Shown: positions 1 to 8,746 of the stretch, in pieces
Layout of the letters: each line of letters opens with the position of its first letter
Position numbering within the stretch: position 1 is the stretch's first letter
Source: Bacteroidota bacterium
Lineage (GTDB): Bacteria > Bacteroidota > Bacteroidia > Bacteroidales > UBA4417
NCBI GenBank assembly: GCA_013376995.1
Contig: JACAAZ010000017.1
Span: 57,376 to 101,675, forward strand
Direction: 5' to 3'
DNA length: 44,300 nucleotides
Notes under the pieces: model-generated
Databases searched by the model: none
Seen by the model: the letters and a program-made list of their open reading frames with translations, nothing else
What the model was told of the DNA's origin: nothing
Translations under genes and position numbers: made by a program

Positions 1-20
1 TGTGTGCTCTTAATCTTTTT

Positions 21-124
21 GAACACTGATGACACTGAAAGAAATGATTTTCACAGAAAAATAGCTTTTTACATACATAATAACCTTTCTGTGACAATCT
101 GTATTTTCTGTTTAATCTGTGTGC
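21..124. repeat. Left copy of ~110-bp direct repeat flanking the GxxExxY gene
   Basis: This segment aligns by eye with 723-837. Shared blocks in the same order are CACTGATGAC, GAAAGAAATGATT, TCACAGA, AACCTT and a final TTTAATCTGTGTGC-like end. The stop codon of the GxxExxY gene (112-114) lies inside it. The first bases of the window (TGTGTGC at 1-7) look like the tail of a further copy to the left. I see no transposase, so the mechanism of spread is unknown. Confidence 0.6.
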
Positions 125-510
125 AAGATTTTTCGGTCATTCGTAAAAATCTTTCTTCTTATTTGTGGTTTCTTACCAAAATTTAAAAGTAGCCCAATTT
201 CTTTTTCGGTTGCTCTTAGGTAATTGATCAATTGCATCTCATGCTCCTCAACGAGTCCTTCCGCAGCCTTTAATTCGAGAATTATTGAATCCTCAACAAT
301 CAGATCAGCGTAGTATTCTCCAACTTGAACTTTATCATAATAGACCTTAATTTGTTTCTGTTTTTCTACATGAAGTCCGGATCGTTCTAATTCGATCATA
401 AGTGCATTCGTATATACCTTTTCAAGAAAGCCAAACCCAAGCTTGTTGTATACCGTGTAAAAGCACTTGATCACTTTGTCGGATAATTCCAGGTAAGGGT
501 ATTCATTCAT
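112..510 (-). CDS. GxxExxY family protein (PD-(D/E)XK-like)
   Basis: A 132-residue protein of the small GxxExxY family. The naming motif is visible near residue 28 as GFLEKVY. A PD-(D/E)XK-like core follows: an acidic residue in YADLIVED, then the E-x-K of ILELKAAEG. The length is typical of the family and both ends look intact. Its function is not established; a nuclease-like fold is inferred from the D...ExK pattern. The gene stands alone and is bracketed by two direct repeat copies, the left one overlapping its last codons (ILHTD and stop). This suggests gene and repeats travel as a unit. The family is often present in many copies in Bacteroidota genomes, but only one copy is visible here. 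Confidence 0.85.
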   Translation of the reverse strand: MNEYPYLELSDKVIKCFYTVYNKLGFGFLEKVYTNALMIELERSGLHVEKQKQIKVYYDKVQVGEYYADLIVEDSIILELKAAEGLVEEHEMQLINYLRATEKEIGLLLNFGKKPQIRRKIFTNDRKILHTD

Positions 511-722
511 AATGATAATATTAAAAATTAATAGCCAGATGAATTTAAAATAGTTTTGGTAGTCAGTTTAGCATAAAATGAAGAGTAAGATATAATGTTC
601 CAGATATCTGTTATAATCTGTATTTTCAGTATGATTTGTGTTCTATATTTTTCCAATTTAGGTAAATATCATTCTTCTTTTTTCAATTCCTTATATGTTA
701 TATTAAACTTAATAGCGTTCTA

Positions 723-837
723 GCACACTGATGACTCAGAAAGAAATGATTATCACAGATAAATAACCTTCTTGCATGCTTAAGAACCTTGCTGTGTAAA
801 TCTTTCCGCCTGAGGCGGATCCGTTAAATCCGTGTGC
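723..837. repeat. Right copy of the ~110-bp repeat, with hairpin; remainder of gap 511-857
   Basis: Right-hand counterpart of 21-124. Its outer ends are inverted (GCACAC at 723-728, GTGTGC at 832-837). It contains a perfect small hairpin TCCGCCTGAGGCGGA at 805-819. A third, partial copy of the distal half (ATAATCTGTATTTTCAG and following) lies near 610-647. The rest of the 511-857 gap is AT-rich and shows no gene. Confidence 0.6.
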
Positions 838-857
838 TATTTTATCCTTTAAAAATC

Positions 858-2039
858 TTACCCGTTATTCACCGCAATCCACGCCATAAGCCCCATTCCA
901 ACCTCAATACTGCTTTCGTCAGCATCGAAGGTGGATGTATGAAGGTTGCGGACTTCTTTCCAGGAGGGATCCTTAACTCCCAGGCGATAGAAGCAGGCAG
1001 GAATAATGTGCGAATAATATGCAAAATCTTCGGCGGTCATCCGCTGATCCAGTTCCACAACATTCTCCCTGCCAAGGTACTGAATAGCCAATTCCCGTGT
1101 TTTAGCAGTAAGTTCATCATTATTCACAAGGAATGGATACCCCCTGTCGATAAATACTTCACAATTGCCTCCCATGCTTTCGGCAATACCCTGAGCAATC
1201 TCCGTTATCTTCCTGTGGGCCTTTGCCCTCCACTCCTCGCTGAATGTCCGGAATGTACCATCCATTTTCACTATATCAGGGATGATATTGGTCCTGCCTT
1301 CAGCAATAAACCGTCCAAATGACAGAACTGTCGGGATACCTGGAGGGGCAAAACGGCTTACTACCTGCTGAAGTGCAACGATGATCTGAGATGCTATCAA
1401 TACTGTATCAATATTCATATCCGGAGTGGCAGCGTGCCCGCCTTTTCCTTTAACTGTCAGGTAAACCTCATCGGTTGAAGCCATGTATTTCCCGGCTTTC
1501 ATCCCAACTTTCCCGGCTTCAAGCGTAGGCAAAACATGCTGCCCGAAAATAGCCGCCGGTTTTGGGTTTTCCAACACCCCATCCTCTATCATCGCCTTTG
1601 CACCTCCCGGGAACTTCTCCTCAGAAGGCTGGAATATCAGGCGGTATGTACCTTCAATTTCATTCTCAAGTTCTTTCAGTATGCGCACTGCGCCCAAAAG
1701 GCAGGTCATATGCACATCATGCCCGCAGGCATGCATCACGCCCGGATTGCATGACTTGTATTCAACATCATTCTGTTCAATAATTGGCAACGCATCCATA
1801 TCAGCACGAAGAGCAACAAGATTTTTCGCCGGGTTTTTGCCCCGGATCTCTGCTACAATTCCATTACCGCCAACACCTGATACATAAGAAACTCCCCATT
1901 CGTCAAGCTTAGCCTTGATAAATTCAGCTGTCTGAAATTCTTTCTCTGATAATTCAGGATTTTCGTGCAGATGCCTCCTGATCTTGATCATATCAGCAGC
2001 ATAGCGGGAAGCCAGTTCACGGATTTTTTCCTTTACCAT
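858..2039 (-). CDS. M20 family amidohydrolase / N-acyl amino acid deacylase
   Basis: A cytoplasmic M20D metallohydrolase of about 393 residues, the usual size for the hippurate hydrolase / N-acyl-L-amino-acid amidohydrolase group. Such enzymes remove acyl groups from amino acids or small peptides. The N-terminus carries the typical IRRHLHENPELS segment. Metal-site motifs are HACGHDVHMT and, further on, FQPSEE, followed by the KGKGGHAATP dimerisation-domain start. The frame stays open upstream to an ATG at 2090, but a TAnnTTTG box at 2062-2069 would fall inside that extension, so I place the start at the ATG at 2037-2039 (protein begins MVKEKIREL). It is transcribed away from the glycosyltransferase gene. 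The exact substrate cannot be read from sequence. Confidence 0.9.
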   Translation of the reverse strand: MVKEKIRELASRYAADMIKIRRHLHENPELSEKEFQTAEFIKAKLDEWGVSYVSGVGGNGIVAEIRGKNPAKNLVALRADMDALPIIEQNDVEYKSCNPGVMHACGHDVHMTCLLGAVRILKELENEIEGTYRLIFQPSEEKFPGGAKAMIEDGVLENPKPAAIFGQHVLPTLEAGKVGMKAGKYMASTDEVYLTVKGKGGHAATPDMNIDTVLIASQIIVALQQVVSRFAPPGIPTVLSFGRFIAEGRTNIIPDIVKMDGTFRTFSEEWRAKAHRKITEIAQGIAESMGGNCEVFIDRGYPFLVNNDELTAKTRELAIQYLGRENVVELDQRMTAEDFAYYSHIIPACFYRLGVKDPSWKEVRNLHTSTFDADESSIEVGMGLMAWIAVNNG

Positions 2040-2061
2040 TTCCGGGAAATTTTGTTCTATG

Positions 2062-2069
2062 CAAATGTA
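2062..2069 (-). promoter_or_regulatory. Bacteroidota -7 promoter box TACATTTG for the M20 gene
   Basis: On the minus strand this reads TACATTTG, a match to TAnnTTTG, ending 22 bases before the chosen ATG. A TTG triplet about 22 bases further upstream could serve as the -33 element. It argues against the longer start at 2090. Confidence 0.5.
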
Positions 2070-2216
2070 ACAATCCTGCGGGCATCTCACGCAACTAAAA
2101 GCATTCTAAGCATATACCAATTTTTGTTTTAATTAGAGCCGGAAGTATATTGCTCAACCAGGTTGTACCCTAAGCAATTTGTTCTCATTTTTGCAGATCA
2201 GGAAGCAAAAAATCAA

Positions 2217-3095
2217 ATGCTCATGAAGGTCTGTGGATTTACCATTGTCAGGAATGCCGTCAAATATGATTACCCCGTTGTGGAATCCATTACCTCCATA
2301 CTTCCTGTGGTGGATGAATTCATTGTGCTGGTAGGCGATTCAGCGGACGGCACAAGAGAGTTGATCAGTGGAATAAATTCTCCTAAAATCCGGATTTACG
2401 ACAGCCTCTGGGATGATACTCTTAAGGAAGGCGGAAGGGTCCTTGCTGTTGAAACCAACAAAGCACTTGACCTCATCAGTCCGGACTTTGACTGGGCTTT
2501 TTATCTGCAGGCTGATGAAGTAGTGCACGAAAAATATCATGGCCCTATCCGGGATTCCATGAAACAATGGCTGGAAAAACCTGAGGTTGAGGGCCTTCTC
2601 TTCAACTACACTCACTTCTATGGCACTTACAACTATATCGGTGATTCAAGAACCTGGTACCGGAATGAAATCCGCATCATTCGGAATGATAAAAATATCC
2701 GTTCCTACCGCGATGCCCAGGGTTTCAGGAAGAATGACATGAAACTGAAAGTGAAGCCTATCCAGGCAAGTATCTACCACTACGGATGGGTGAAAAATCC
2801 CAGGACCATGAAAACCAAGGTGCTGGATTTCCATAAACTCTGGCATGATGAAGAATGGATACGCCAGCATGAGGGGATGGATGAAATTTTCGACTATTCT
2901 GCAATCGATTCACTTGGCAGGTTCACCGAAACTCATCCTGAAGTAATGAAAAAACGTATTGCTGAAGCTTTGTGGAATATCGAGATGGATACAAGCAGAA
3001 AAAAATTCGGCTTAAAGGACAGGCTCCTCCACTTCATTGAAAAAACCACCGGCTATCGCCTTTTTGAGTACAAAAATTACTCGATAAGACGATAA
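2217..3095 (+). CDS. Glycosyltransferase, family 2-like
   Basis: A glycosyltransferase of GT-A fold. The N-terminus begins with a beta strand (CGFTIVRNA) followed by ESITSILPVVDEFIVLVGDS, the usual nucleotide-sugar binding start. The YLQADEVVH segment is the equivalent of the metal-binding acidic motif. There are no membrane segments, so a cytoplasmic enzyme acting on a polysaccharide, lipid or protein acceptor is likely. The open frame extends upstream to 2163, but homologues normally start just before the first strand, so ATG 2217 (or 2223) is preferred. Only 12 bases separate its stop from the stop of the convergent ABC exporter gene. No donor or acceptor can be assigned. Confidence 0.82.
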   Translation: MLMKVCGFTIVRNAVKYDYPVVESITSILPVVDEFIVLVGDSADGTRELISGINSPKIRIYDSLWDDTLKEGGRVLAVETNKALDLISPDFDWAFYLQADEVVHEKYHGPIRDSMKQWLEKPEVEGLLFNYTHFYGTYNYIGDSRTWYRNEIRIIRNDKNIRSYRDAQGFRKNDMKLKVKPIQASIYHYGWVKNPRTMKTKVLDFHKLWHDEEWIRQHEGMDEIFDYSAIDSLGRFTETHPEVMKKRIAEALWNIEMDTSRKKFGLKDRLLHFIEKTTGYRLFEYKNYSIRR

Positions 3096-3107
3096 CAAAG
3101 AATCAGA

Positions 3108-4928
3108 TCAGGTGAAGGATTGCATTTCGCAGAGCCGGCTATAAATGCCATTGGCGGCAAGCAGAACATCGTGAGTGCCTCTTTCAGCTACTTTTCCCGA
3201 CTGAATAACAACAATTTCATCCGCATGCTGAATAGTAGATAACCGGTGGGCTATCACTATGGAAGTCCTGTTTTTCATAAGATTGATAAGTGCTTCCTGC
3301 ACAAGCCTTTCGCTTTCCGTATCCAATGCGGATGTTGCTTCATCTAGAATAAGGATAGGTGGATTTTTCAGAACAGCACGGGCAATGCTGATTCTTTGCC
3401 TCTGCCCGCCGGATAATTTTACACCCCGGTCGCCAATATTCGTGTCATATCCCAATTCAAGTTTGTCGACAAACTCATGGGCATTGGCCACTTTTGCAGC
3501 ATTGATAACCTGTTCGCGCGTGGCATCATTTTTCCCGAAAGCTATATTGTCAGCAATTGTCCCATTAAACAAAATGGTCTCCTGGTTAACGATACCCATC
3601 AATCCCCTGATGCCATCTATTTTAAGGTCCCGGAGATCCGTACCGTCAATCAGGATCCCTCCTTCCGTAACATCGTAAAACCTTGGCAACAAGTCCACCA
3701 TCGTAGACTTACCACCTCCCGACTGCCCGACCAATGCAATGGTTTTGCCTTTGGGAACAATCAGGTTGACGTTGCTCAGAACAAACTCTTTTTCATAGCG
3801 GAAATAGACATTTCTATATTCAATATTTTGGGTGAAGTTCTCAACAGGCTTGGCATCCGGTTTTTCTTCGATGATTTCCTTGGCATCCAGCACCTGGTTG
3901 ATCCTCTCGATGGAGGCAGCACCTTTCTCGATGTTGTAAAATGCTGTGGTTATGGCTTTAGCCGGGACAATGATCTGGGAAAAGATGCCGATATAAAGAA
4001 TGAATTTAGGTGCCGTTAAAAGGGCTTCCGAGGAAAGGATAAGCCTGCCGCCGTACCAGAGGATTACGGCTGTTACAGCAATACCCATGAATTCACTTAC
4101 CGGAGATGCGAGGTCGCGTTTGCGGAACAACCTGACCATCAATTTCATAAAACCCCGGTTGTTTTCATCAAATTTGCTGTAGGAATAGTCTATCGCGTTG
4201 AAGCCTTTAATGATCCGCAGTCCGGATATCGTTTCCTCTATCAGCGAAAGCAAATCCCCCATTTTTTTCTGGCCTTTTTGTGAGGTCCTTCTCAGGCTCC
4301 TTCCGATCCATCCGATGAGAAGCCCGGCCACGGGCAATACCAGCAGTACAAACAGAGTGAGCTGGGTACTGATGTTGAACATGGCGATCAGGTAGATAAT
4401 GATGGTTATAGGATCGCGGAACATCATTTCGAGGGATGACAGAATTGACCATTCCACCTCCTGCACATCATTGGTAATCCGGGCCATGATATCGCCTTTC
4501 CTTTGCTCTGAATAGTACGAAAGTGGCAGAATCAGAATCTTGTGATACAATGCATTGCGTATATCCTTCACTACTCCGTTCCTGAGTACGGCTACATAAA
4601 ACAAGGCCATATAACGGAACAGGTTTTTGAAAAGGAACAATACCACAATCCCGATACAGATCAGGAAAAGAGTATGGATCTCACCTTCTGAGCGAATCTC
4701 CTGGCTGATATAAAAGTTGATGTTATTGAATACATTCTTGGTATCCAGGGCCCAGGGCATAAGCGTATTGACTGGTTCAGACTGCTTGAAAAGGATGTTG
4801 AGCACCGGGATAAGCGAGGCCAGTGAAACAAGAGCGAAAAAAGCACCCAGTATATTAAAAATGATATTTAAAACAGCATACCACTTATATGGGTATGCAT
4901 AGCGCAATAATCCAGCTAATTTTTTCAC
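3108..4928 (-). CDS. ABC exporter, fused permease/ATPase (MsbA-like)
   Basis: A 606-residue half-transporter of type IV ABC exporter architecture. The N-terminal membrane domain (about residues 1-330) has six hydrophobic segments. The C-terminal ATPase carries Walker A GQSGGGKST near residue 401, signature LSGGQRQR near 503, Walker B ILILDEATSALD near 525 and the switch AHRLST. Length and order match MsbA-type lipid A or lipid flippases, but multidrug and peptide exporters share the same layout, so the cargo is open. The start follows a TAnnTTTG box at 4984-4991, leaving a leader of about 50 bases. It is divergent from rbfA. Confidence 0.93.
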   Translation of the reverse strand: MKKLAGLLRYAYPYKWYAVLNIIFNILGAFFALVSLASLIPVLNILFKQSEPVNTLMPWALDTKNVFNNINFYISQEIRSEGEIHTLFLICIGIVVLFLFKNLFRYMALFYVAVLRNGVVKDIRNALYHKILILPLSYYSEQRKGDIMARITNDVQEVEWSILSSLEMMFRDPITIIIYLIAMFNISTQLTLFVLLVLPVAGLLIGWIGRSLRRTSQKGQKKMGDLLSLIEETISGLRIIKGFNAIDYSYSKFDENNRGFMKLMVRLFRKRDLASPVSEFMGIAVTAVILWYGGRLILSSEALLTAPKFILYIGIFSQIIVPAKAITTAFYNIEKGAASIERINQVLDAKEIIEEKPDAKPVENFTQNIEYRNVYFRYEKEFVLSNVNLIVPKGKTIALVGQSGGGKSTMVDLLPRFYDVTEGGILIDGTDLRDLKIDGIRGLMGIVNQETILFNGTIADNIAFGKNDATREQVINAAKVANAHEFVDKLELGYDTNIGDRGVKLSGGQRQRISIARAVLKNPPILILDEATSALDTESERLVQEALINLMKNRTSIVIAHRLSTIQHADEIVVIQSGKVAERGTHDVLLAANGIYSRLCEMQSFT

Positions 4929-4983
4929 GATGGAAGGATAAATATTTTATTCCATAATCCAATATTTCATGGATTTGGAGGCA

Positions 4984-4991
4984 CAAAAATA
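4984..4991 (-). promoter_or_regulatory. Bacteroidota -7 box TATTTTTG for the ABC exporter
   Basis: The minus strand reads TATTTTTG, a TAnnTTTG match 55 bases before the ATG at 4928. No clear -33 TTG was found at standard spacing. Confidence 0.4.
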
Positions 4992-5077
4992 AAACAATAT
5001 AAGACGTGGACAGCATCCTGAAATTGACATGTGAAAGGGTCCGCGTGCAGTAAAACTCAAGGGTTTGAATATTATTG

Positions 5078-5085
5078 TAAATTTG
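5078..5085 (+). promoter_or_regulatory. Bacteroidota -7 box TAAATTTG immediately before rbfA
   Basis: TAAATTTG ends only four bases before the rbfA ATG at 5090. If used, the transcript would be leaderless or nearly so. Confidence 0.45.
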
Positions 5086-5089
5086 CAGC

Positions 5090-5428
5090 ATGGAAAATAC
5101 ACGGCAGCAAAAAGTAACCCGCCTGATCCAAAAGGATCTGGGAGAAATATTTCAAAGCCTCAGCAGGGATCTTTTCAGCGGGAACCTGATCACTGTCACG
5201 AAGGTCGTTGTGGCCCCGGACCTGACTTTGGCAAGGGTTCACCTGAGCCTTTTCGGGAAGACGGAAAAAGCAGATTTGTTAAAGGATATTTATACCCATA
5301 AAAAAGCAATCCGCCTTCAACTTGGTAACCGGATCCATAACCAGGTAAGGCAAATCCCAGACCTGGAGTTTTATATTGACGACTCGCTCGACTACATTGA
5401 AAATATTGAGAATCTGCTGAAAGGCTAA
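5090..5428 (+). CDS. rbfA: 30S ribosome-binding factor A
   Basis: A 112-residue single-domain KH-like protein that binds the 30S subunit during 16S rRNA 5'-end maturation and cold adaptation. The N-terminus (RQQKVTRLIQKDLGEIF) and the central strand-loop (VTKVVVAPDLTLARVHLS) are characteristic of RbfA. So is the C-terminal LGNRIHNQVRQIPDLEFYID segment. Length is normal for Bacteroidota. In related genomes rbfA is commonly followed directly by a LolC/E-like permease gene. Here that partner lies 1.2 kb downstream, separated by a tandem repeat and a methyltransferase gene. Confidence 0.95.
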   Translation: MENTRQQKVTRLIQKDLGEIFQSLSRDLFSGNLITVTKVVVAPDLTLARVHLSLFGKTEKADLLKDIYTHKKAIRLQLGNRIHNQVRQIPDLEFYIDDSLDYIENIENLLKG

Positions 5429-5445
5429 GCGGGCTGAGGCTAAAT

Positions 5446-5535
5446 GAAAATTCAAAATGCAAATTGCAAAATTCAAATTGCAAAATTCAAATTGCAAAAT
5501 TCAAATTGCAAAATTCAAATTGCAAAATTCAAAAG
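5446..5535. repeat. 14-bp tandem repeat; content of the 5429-5765 gap
   Basis: Four perfect head-to-tail copies of CAAAATTCAAATTG occupy 5467-5522, with degenerate or partial copies on both sides. The repeat starts about 20 bases after the rbfA stop. The rest of the 337-base gap is AT-rich, shows no convincing gene and gives no clear promoter for the methyltransferase. There are no spacers between units, so this is not a CRISPR. Confidence 0.9.
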
Positions 5536-5765
5536 CCTAAGGTTTAGCCAGATGAAAAGGCCTACATTAAAGCCTTGGAATAAAAGACCAGAAACTACAG
5601 TCCTATTACATTAACCAATTGAGCCATTAAGCACCTTCAAGGCATTTTGCCCTTTGCAATTTGATATAAATCTTAACCTTTGCCCTATGCGCTTCGCCTT
5701 TAGCCAAAGTTAAGAAACCTAATAACTGACCACCATCCACCACCCCATCCCCTAACCCGATCCGC

Positions 5766-6575
5766 ATGCAATATGACCCAATTAAACGTTCATTAGGCTC
5801 TGTATTTAACAGCACGCCTTTTTTGCGTAAAGTCTTCTATAAATTACTCGATATACTGCTCCTCCGCTCATGGCATGTTCGGAAAGAGCTAAAAGAATGG
5901 AACAAGGTTTCGCCTGCCGGCGCTATGATCCTGGATGCAGGTTCCGGCTTCGGGCAATACGATTTTTACCTTTCATCCTTAAATCCTTCCTGGAAAATAA
6001 AAGGTGTTGATGTAAAAGAAGAACAGATTGCTGACTGCAATGCATTTTTCAAATCGATAGGCCGCGAAAATGTAAAATTTGAATTTGCTGACCTGACCCG
6101 TTTTAATGAGGCCAGCACTTATGACCTCATTCTTTCCGTAGATGTTATGGAGCATATCCTGGAAGACGTGCTTGTTTTTGAGAATTTCCATAAAGCATTG
6201 AAACCCGGAGGAATGGCTCTGATTTCTACGCCTAGTGACCAGGGTGGCAGCGATGTTCATGATCATGACGAAGAAGACTCATTCATCGAAGAACACGTCC
6301 GCGATGGATATAACATCCAGGAGATCCAGGATAAGTTGAAAAAAGCAGGGTTTAGCCGCACTGAAGCCCGCTACCAATATGGAAAACCGGGACAGCGAGC
6401 ATGGAGGATCTCCATGAAATATCCCATCCTGATGCTTGGAAGATCAAAGCTCTTCTTTATCATCCTTCCATTCTATTACCTCTTTGTTCTGCCGGTCAGC
6501 ATGATACTGAACCGGAAAGATGTAAACACTCAGCACCTGAGCGGAACAGGCCTGGTAGTGAAAGCCTGGAAATAG
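5766..6575 (+). CDS. Class I SAM-dependent methyltransferase
   Basis: A 269-residue Rossmann-fold methyltransferase. The SAM-binding glycine motif is ILDAGSGFG near residue 55. The acidic ribose-binding end of strand 2 is KGVDVKEEQ, and the post-motif VDVMEHILED plus LKPGGMALISTPS complete the fold. A hydrophobic stretch near the C-terminus (FFIILPFYYLFVLPVSMIL) could anchor it to the membrane, as in methyltransferases acting on lipid or glycan intermediates. It sits between rbfA and the LolC-like gene, interrupting a pairing that is usually close, so it may be an insertion. No substrate can be named. Confidence 0.85.
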   Translation: MQYDPIKRSLGSVFNSTPFLRKVFYKLLDILLLRSWHVRKELKEWNKVSPAGAMILDAGSGFGQYDFYLSSLNPSWKIKGVDVKEEQIADCNAFFKSIGRENVKFEFADLTRFNEASTYDLILSVDVMEHILEDVLVFENFHKALKPGGMALISTPSDQGGSDVHDHDEEDSFIEEHVRDGYNIQEIQDKLKKAGFSRTEARYQYGKPGQRAWRISMKYPILMLGRSKLFFIILPFYYLFVLPVSMILNRKDVNTQHLSGTGLVVKAWK

Positions 6576-6639
6576 TACTTTACTTTTTATTCTGCTTTCT
6601 TTTGGCTTTTACCGGCAATCCCGGTAAGGGCTTATTAGC

Positions 6640-6647
6640 TATATTTG
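6640..6647 (+). promoter_or_regulatory. Bacteroidota -7 box TATATTTG before the LolC/E-like gene
   Basis: TATATTTG matches TAnnTTTG and ends 22 bases before the TTG start at 6670. A short perfect inverted repeat TACCGG-caatc-CCGGTA (6610-6626) lies just upstream. Confidence 0.45.
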
Positions 6648-6669
6648 TCTCTTATAAGCAAAAGCTGTC

Positions 6670-7899
6670 TTGAATTTCCCGTTTTACATAGCGCGCAGGT
6701 ACCTGGTCTCAAAAAAGACCCATAATATCATCAATATCATTTCCGGGATTTCGGTAATTGGTGTTATGGTAGGAACCATGGCCCTGATTGTTGTGCTAAG
6801 TGTGTTCAACGGATTCGAAAAGGCAGTTATTTCCATGTTCAACGTTTTCGATCCGGATCTGCAAATCTCTCTTGCCGAGGGTAAAACTTTCCACCAGTCT
6901 GAACTGCCCTCTGATAAAATAAGCCATTTACCGGGGGTGGTCAGGTATACGCAGGTACTTGAAGAAAACGGATTGCTCCGGTACAAGGACAAGCAATACC
7001 TTGCTGTAATAAAAGGGGTGAGTGCCGGTTATGAAAAAAACAGCCCGCTGGATACCCTGATTGTGGAAGGGAAAATGGTGCTGCAGGCAGATAGTTTTGA
7101 CTTTGCTATCCCCGGGTTTGGAATAGCATATTACCTGGGGGTGCAGTTGGATGACCCGGAAAACCTGATTTCCATTTATGTTCCTGACCGTACCAAACGC
7201 CTGAATGTCCTTTCTGAAAACACCCTGCGCTCAGAAACCATTATGCCTGCAGGTATATTTTCTGTCCAGCAGGATTTTGACAACAAATACATGTTCGTCC
7301 CCCTCAGGTTTGCAAGAAGGTTGTTGAACTATTCAGATGAAATCTCATCAGCAGAGATTTGGCTGGCGCCGGGAAGCAATGCAGAGGAGACGCAGCAAAC
7401 CATCGAGAAATGGGCAGGAAAGAAGTTTGTCGTAAAAAACCGGCTTCAGCAACAGGATATTCTCTACAAAACCATGAAGTCGGAGAAATGGGCTGTTTTC
7501 CTGATTCTGACATTTATCCTTATCATTGCCACCTTCAATGTTATTGGATCTATAACCATGCTGATCCTCGACAAGCGCAGGGATATCCATGTGCTGGGGA
7601 GTATGGGAGCCAGCCAGAAGCTGATCCGCCGGATCTTTTTCACTGAAGGAGCACTGATTATTATTAGCGGAGCTTTGTCTGGATCAGTCCTGGGTTTCAT
7701 TATTTGCTGGGTTCAGAAACATTTCGAACTGATTAAGCTTGGGAATGGAGGATCCTTTATATTGAATGCCTACCCTGTTGACATGAAAGTAACTGACTTT
7801 ATCATGGTTATAATTACGGTTACTTTTATCGGGCTCGCAGCGTGCTGGCTTCCTGTCAGGCGCATGAGCAGGCGGTTTGAAAAAACCAATTCGAAGTAA
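6670..7899 (+). CDS. LolC/LolE-like ABC transporter permease (FtsX/MacB fold)
   Basis: A 409-residue inner-membrane permease of the lipoprotein-releasing family, which moves outer-membrane lipoproteins from the inner membrane to a carrier using a separate ATPase. It has one N-terminal transmembrane segment (about 20-45), a large periplasmic domain (about 46-270) and three C-terminal segments. The cytoplasmic coupling motif LDKRRDIHVLGSMGAS precedes the third segment, as in LolC/E. The start is a TTG at 6670, giving MNFPFYIARRYL, the standard N-terminus of this family. The matching ATPase (LolD) is not in this window. The specific LolC versus LolE identity is not resolved. Confidence 0.88.
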   Translation: MNFPFYIARRYLVSKKTHNIINIISGISVIGVMVGTMALIVVLSVFNGFEKAVISMFNVFDPDLQISLAEGKTFHQSELPSDKISHLPGVVRYTQVLEENGLLRYKDKQYLAVIKGVSAGYEKNSPLDTLIVEGKMVLQADSFDFAIPGFGIAYYLGVQLDDPENLISIYVPDRTKRLNVLSENTLRSETIMPAGIFSVQQDFDNKYMFVPLRFARRLLNYSDEISSAEIWLAPGSNAEETQQTIEKWAGKKFVVKNRLQQQDILYKTMKSEKWAVFLILTFILIIATFNVIGSITMLILDKRRDIHVLGSMGASQKLIRRIFFTEGALIIISGALSGSVLGFIICWVQKHFELIKLGNGGSFILNAYPVDMKVTDFIMVIITVTFIGLAACWLPVRRMSRRFEKTNSK

Positions 7900-8071
7900 A
7901 CATCAATATTATTGCATCGCTCTTTCTGGATGGATATACTATCAAGTAATTAGCATATTAATTGCGCGGATAGTTCATTCCAGGGAAATATCTTTTTTAT
8001 GCATGCTTTTCTATTGGGTGGTTTTCTGAGCTGCAAAAGAAGCTTGAATCGATTATAATATAAAGCTACAA

Positions 8072-8746
8072 TCACCCTCCCTTTGAGCTGAATTTCGAAA
8101 TAATTATCCCTACCACAGCTACCATGTAAAATTGGCCGGCCATACCAAAAAAAGCAGTAATCAACCTCGACATATCCGTTATTGGATACATATCACCAAA
8201 TCCAATACTGGTAAGGGTTATAAAACTGAAATAAGAAAGTTCATTGTAAACCAGGGGTGGATTGCCTGTACTAATCCCGTGAAAAGAATGCGGAAAATTA
8301 TATTCAACGAAAATATAAGTGAAGAGTGCTATCATGCTCAGGAGCATGTAACCGCAGAATGAACCGATGATCACGTTCAGCCGGACCTCATTGGCCTTGG
8401 TGATCTGGAACATAACCTCTGCAAAGATGAAGCTGTAGTAAATGACAAAAAAAATTGTCAGTACCTGGATAAACCAATACTGTGTTGCCAGGAAAATGAA
8501 ACTGAATGGCATAGCTATACTGATGGAACTCAGCAGGTTCCTGACCTTTTTTACATTACGGTTATGCTCAATGAAAATCCCAAAACAAGCAACCGAAATA
8601 AGGATCATGTTTACAGGCCAAACAAATTTCAAATAGATATCATTGTTGGGAAAGAAAATCTTATCAAAAATCAGCAGTAACAATGCCACCAGCAAAAACT
8701 CATACCTGTAGAGGCTGGTCTTGACCTTAAAAGTTTCTTTATTCAT
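8072..8746 (-). CDS. Potassium channel family protein (two-pore-helix Ion_trans_2 type)
   Basis: A 224-residue membrane protein. Four or five hydrophobic segments precede a pore loop with the selectivity filter TSIGFGD (residues 179-185), and a final membrane helix follows (about 194-217). The GFG filter, in place of the commoner GYG, is found in many prokaryotic K+ channels. There is no RCK/TrkA-N cytosolic domain: the chain stops a few residues after the last helix. Gating by a ligand is therefore not evident. The gene is alone, transcribed opposite to the protease pair, and has no obvious operon partner. Confidence 0.85.
   Translation of the reverse strand: MNKETFKVKTSLYRYEFLLVALLLLIFDKIFFPNNDIYLKFVWPVNMILISVACFGIFIEHNRNVKKVRNLLSSISIAMPFSFIFLATQYWFIQVLTIFFVIYYSFIFAEVMFQITKANEVRLNVIIGSFCGYMLLSMIALFTYIFVEYNFPHSFHGISTGNPPLVYNELSYFSFITLTSIGFGDMYPITDMSRLITAFFGMAGQFYMVAVVGIIISKFSSKGG

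Noticed and set aside
4-186. Small plus-strand frame at the left edge
   Set aside because: It lies in repeat sequence and overlaps the end of the GxxExxY gene on the other strand.
834-1322. Plus-strand open frame opposite the M20 gene, and similar long frames opposite other genes (for example 3477-4019, 10033-10674, 13576-14205, 37949-38320)
   Set aside because: They are antisense frames of clearly identified genes, with no domain or signal features of their own.
5446-5535. Possible CRISPR array
   Set aside because: The 14-bp units are directly joined with no spacers, and there are no cas genes.
6610-6626. Terminator between methyltransferase and LolC/E-like genes
   Set aside because: The inverted repeat is perfect but only 6 bp and has no T-run on the plus strand; mentioned only with the promoter.
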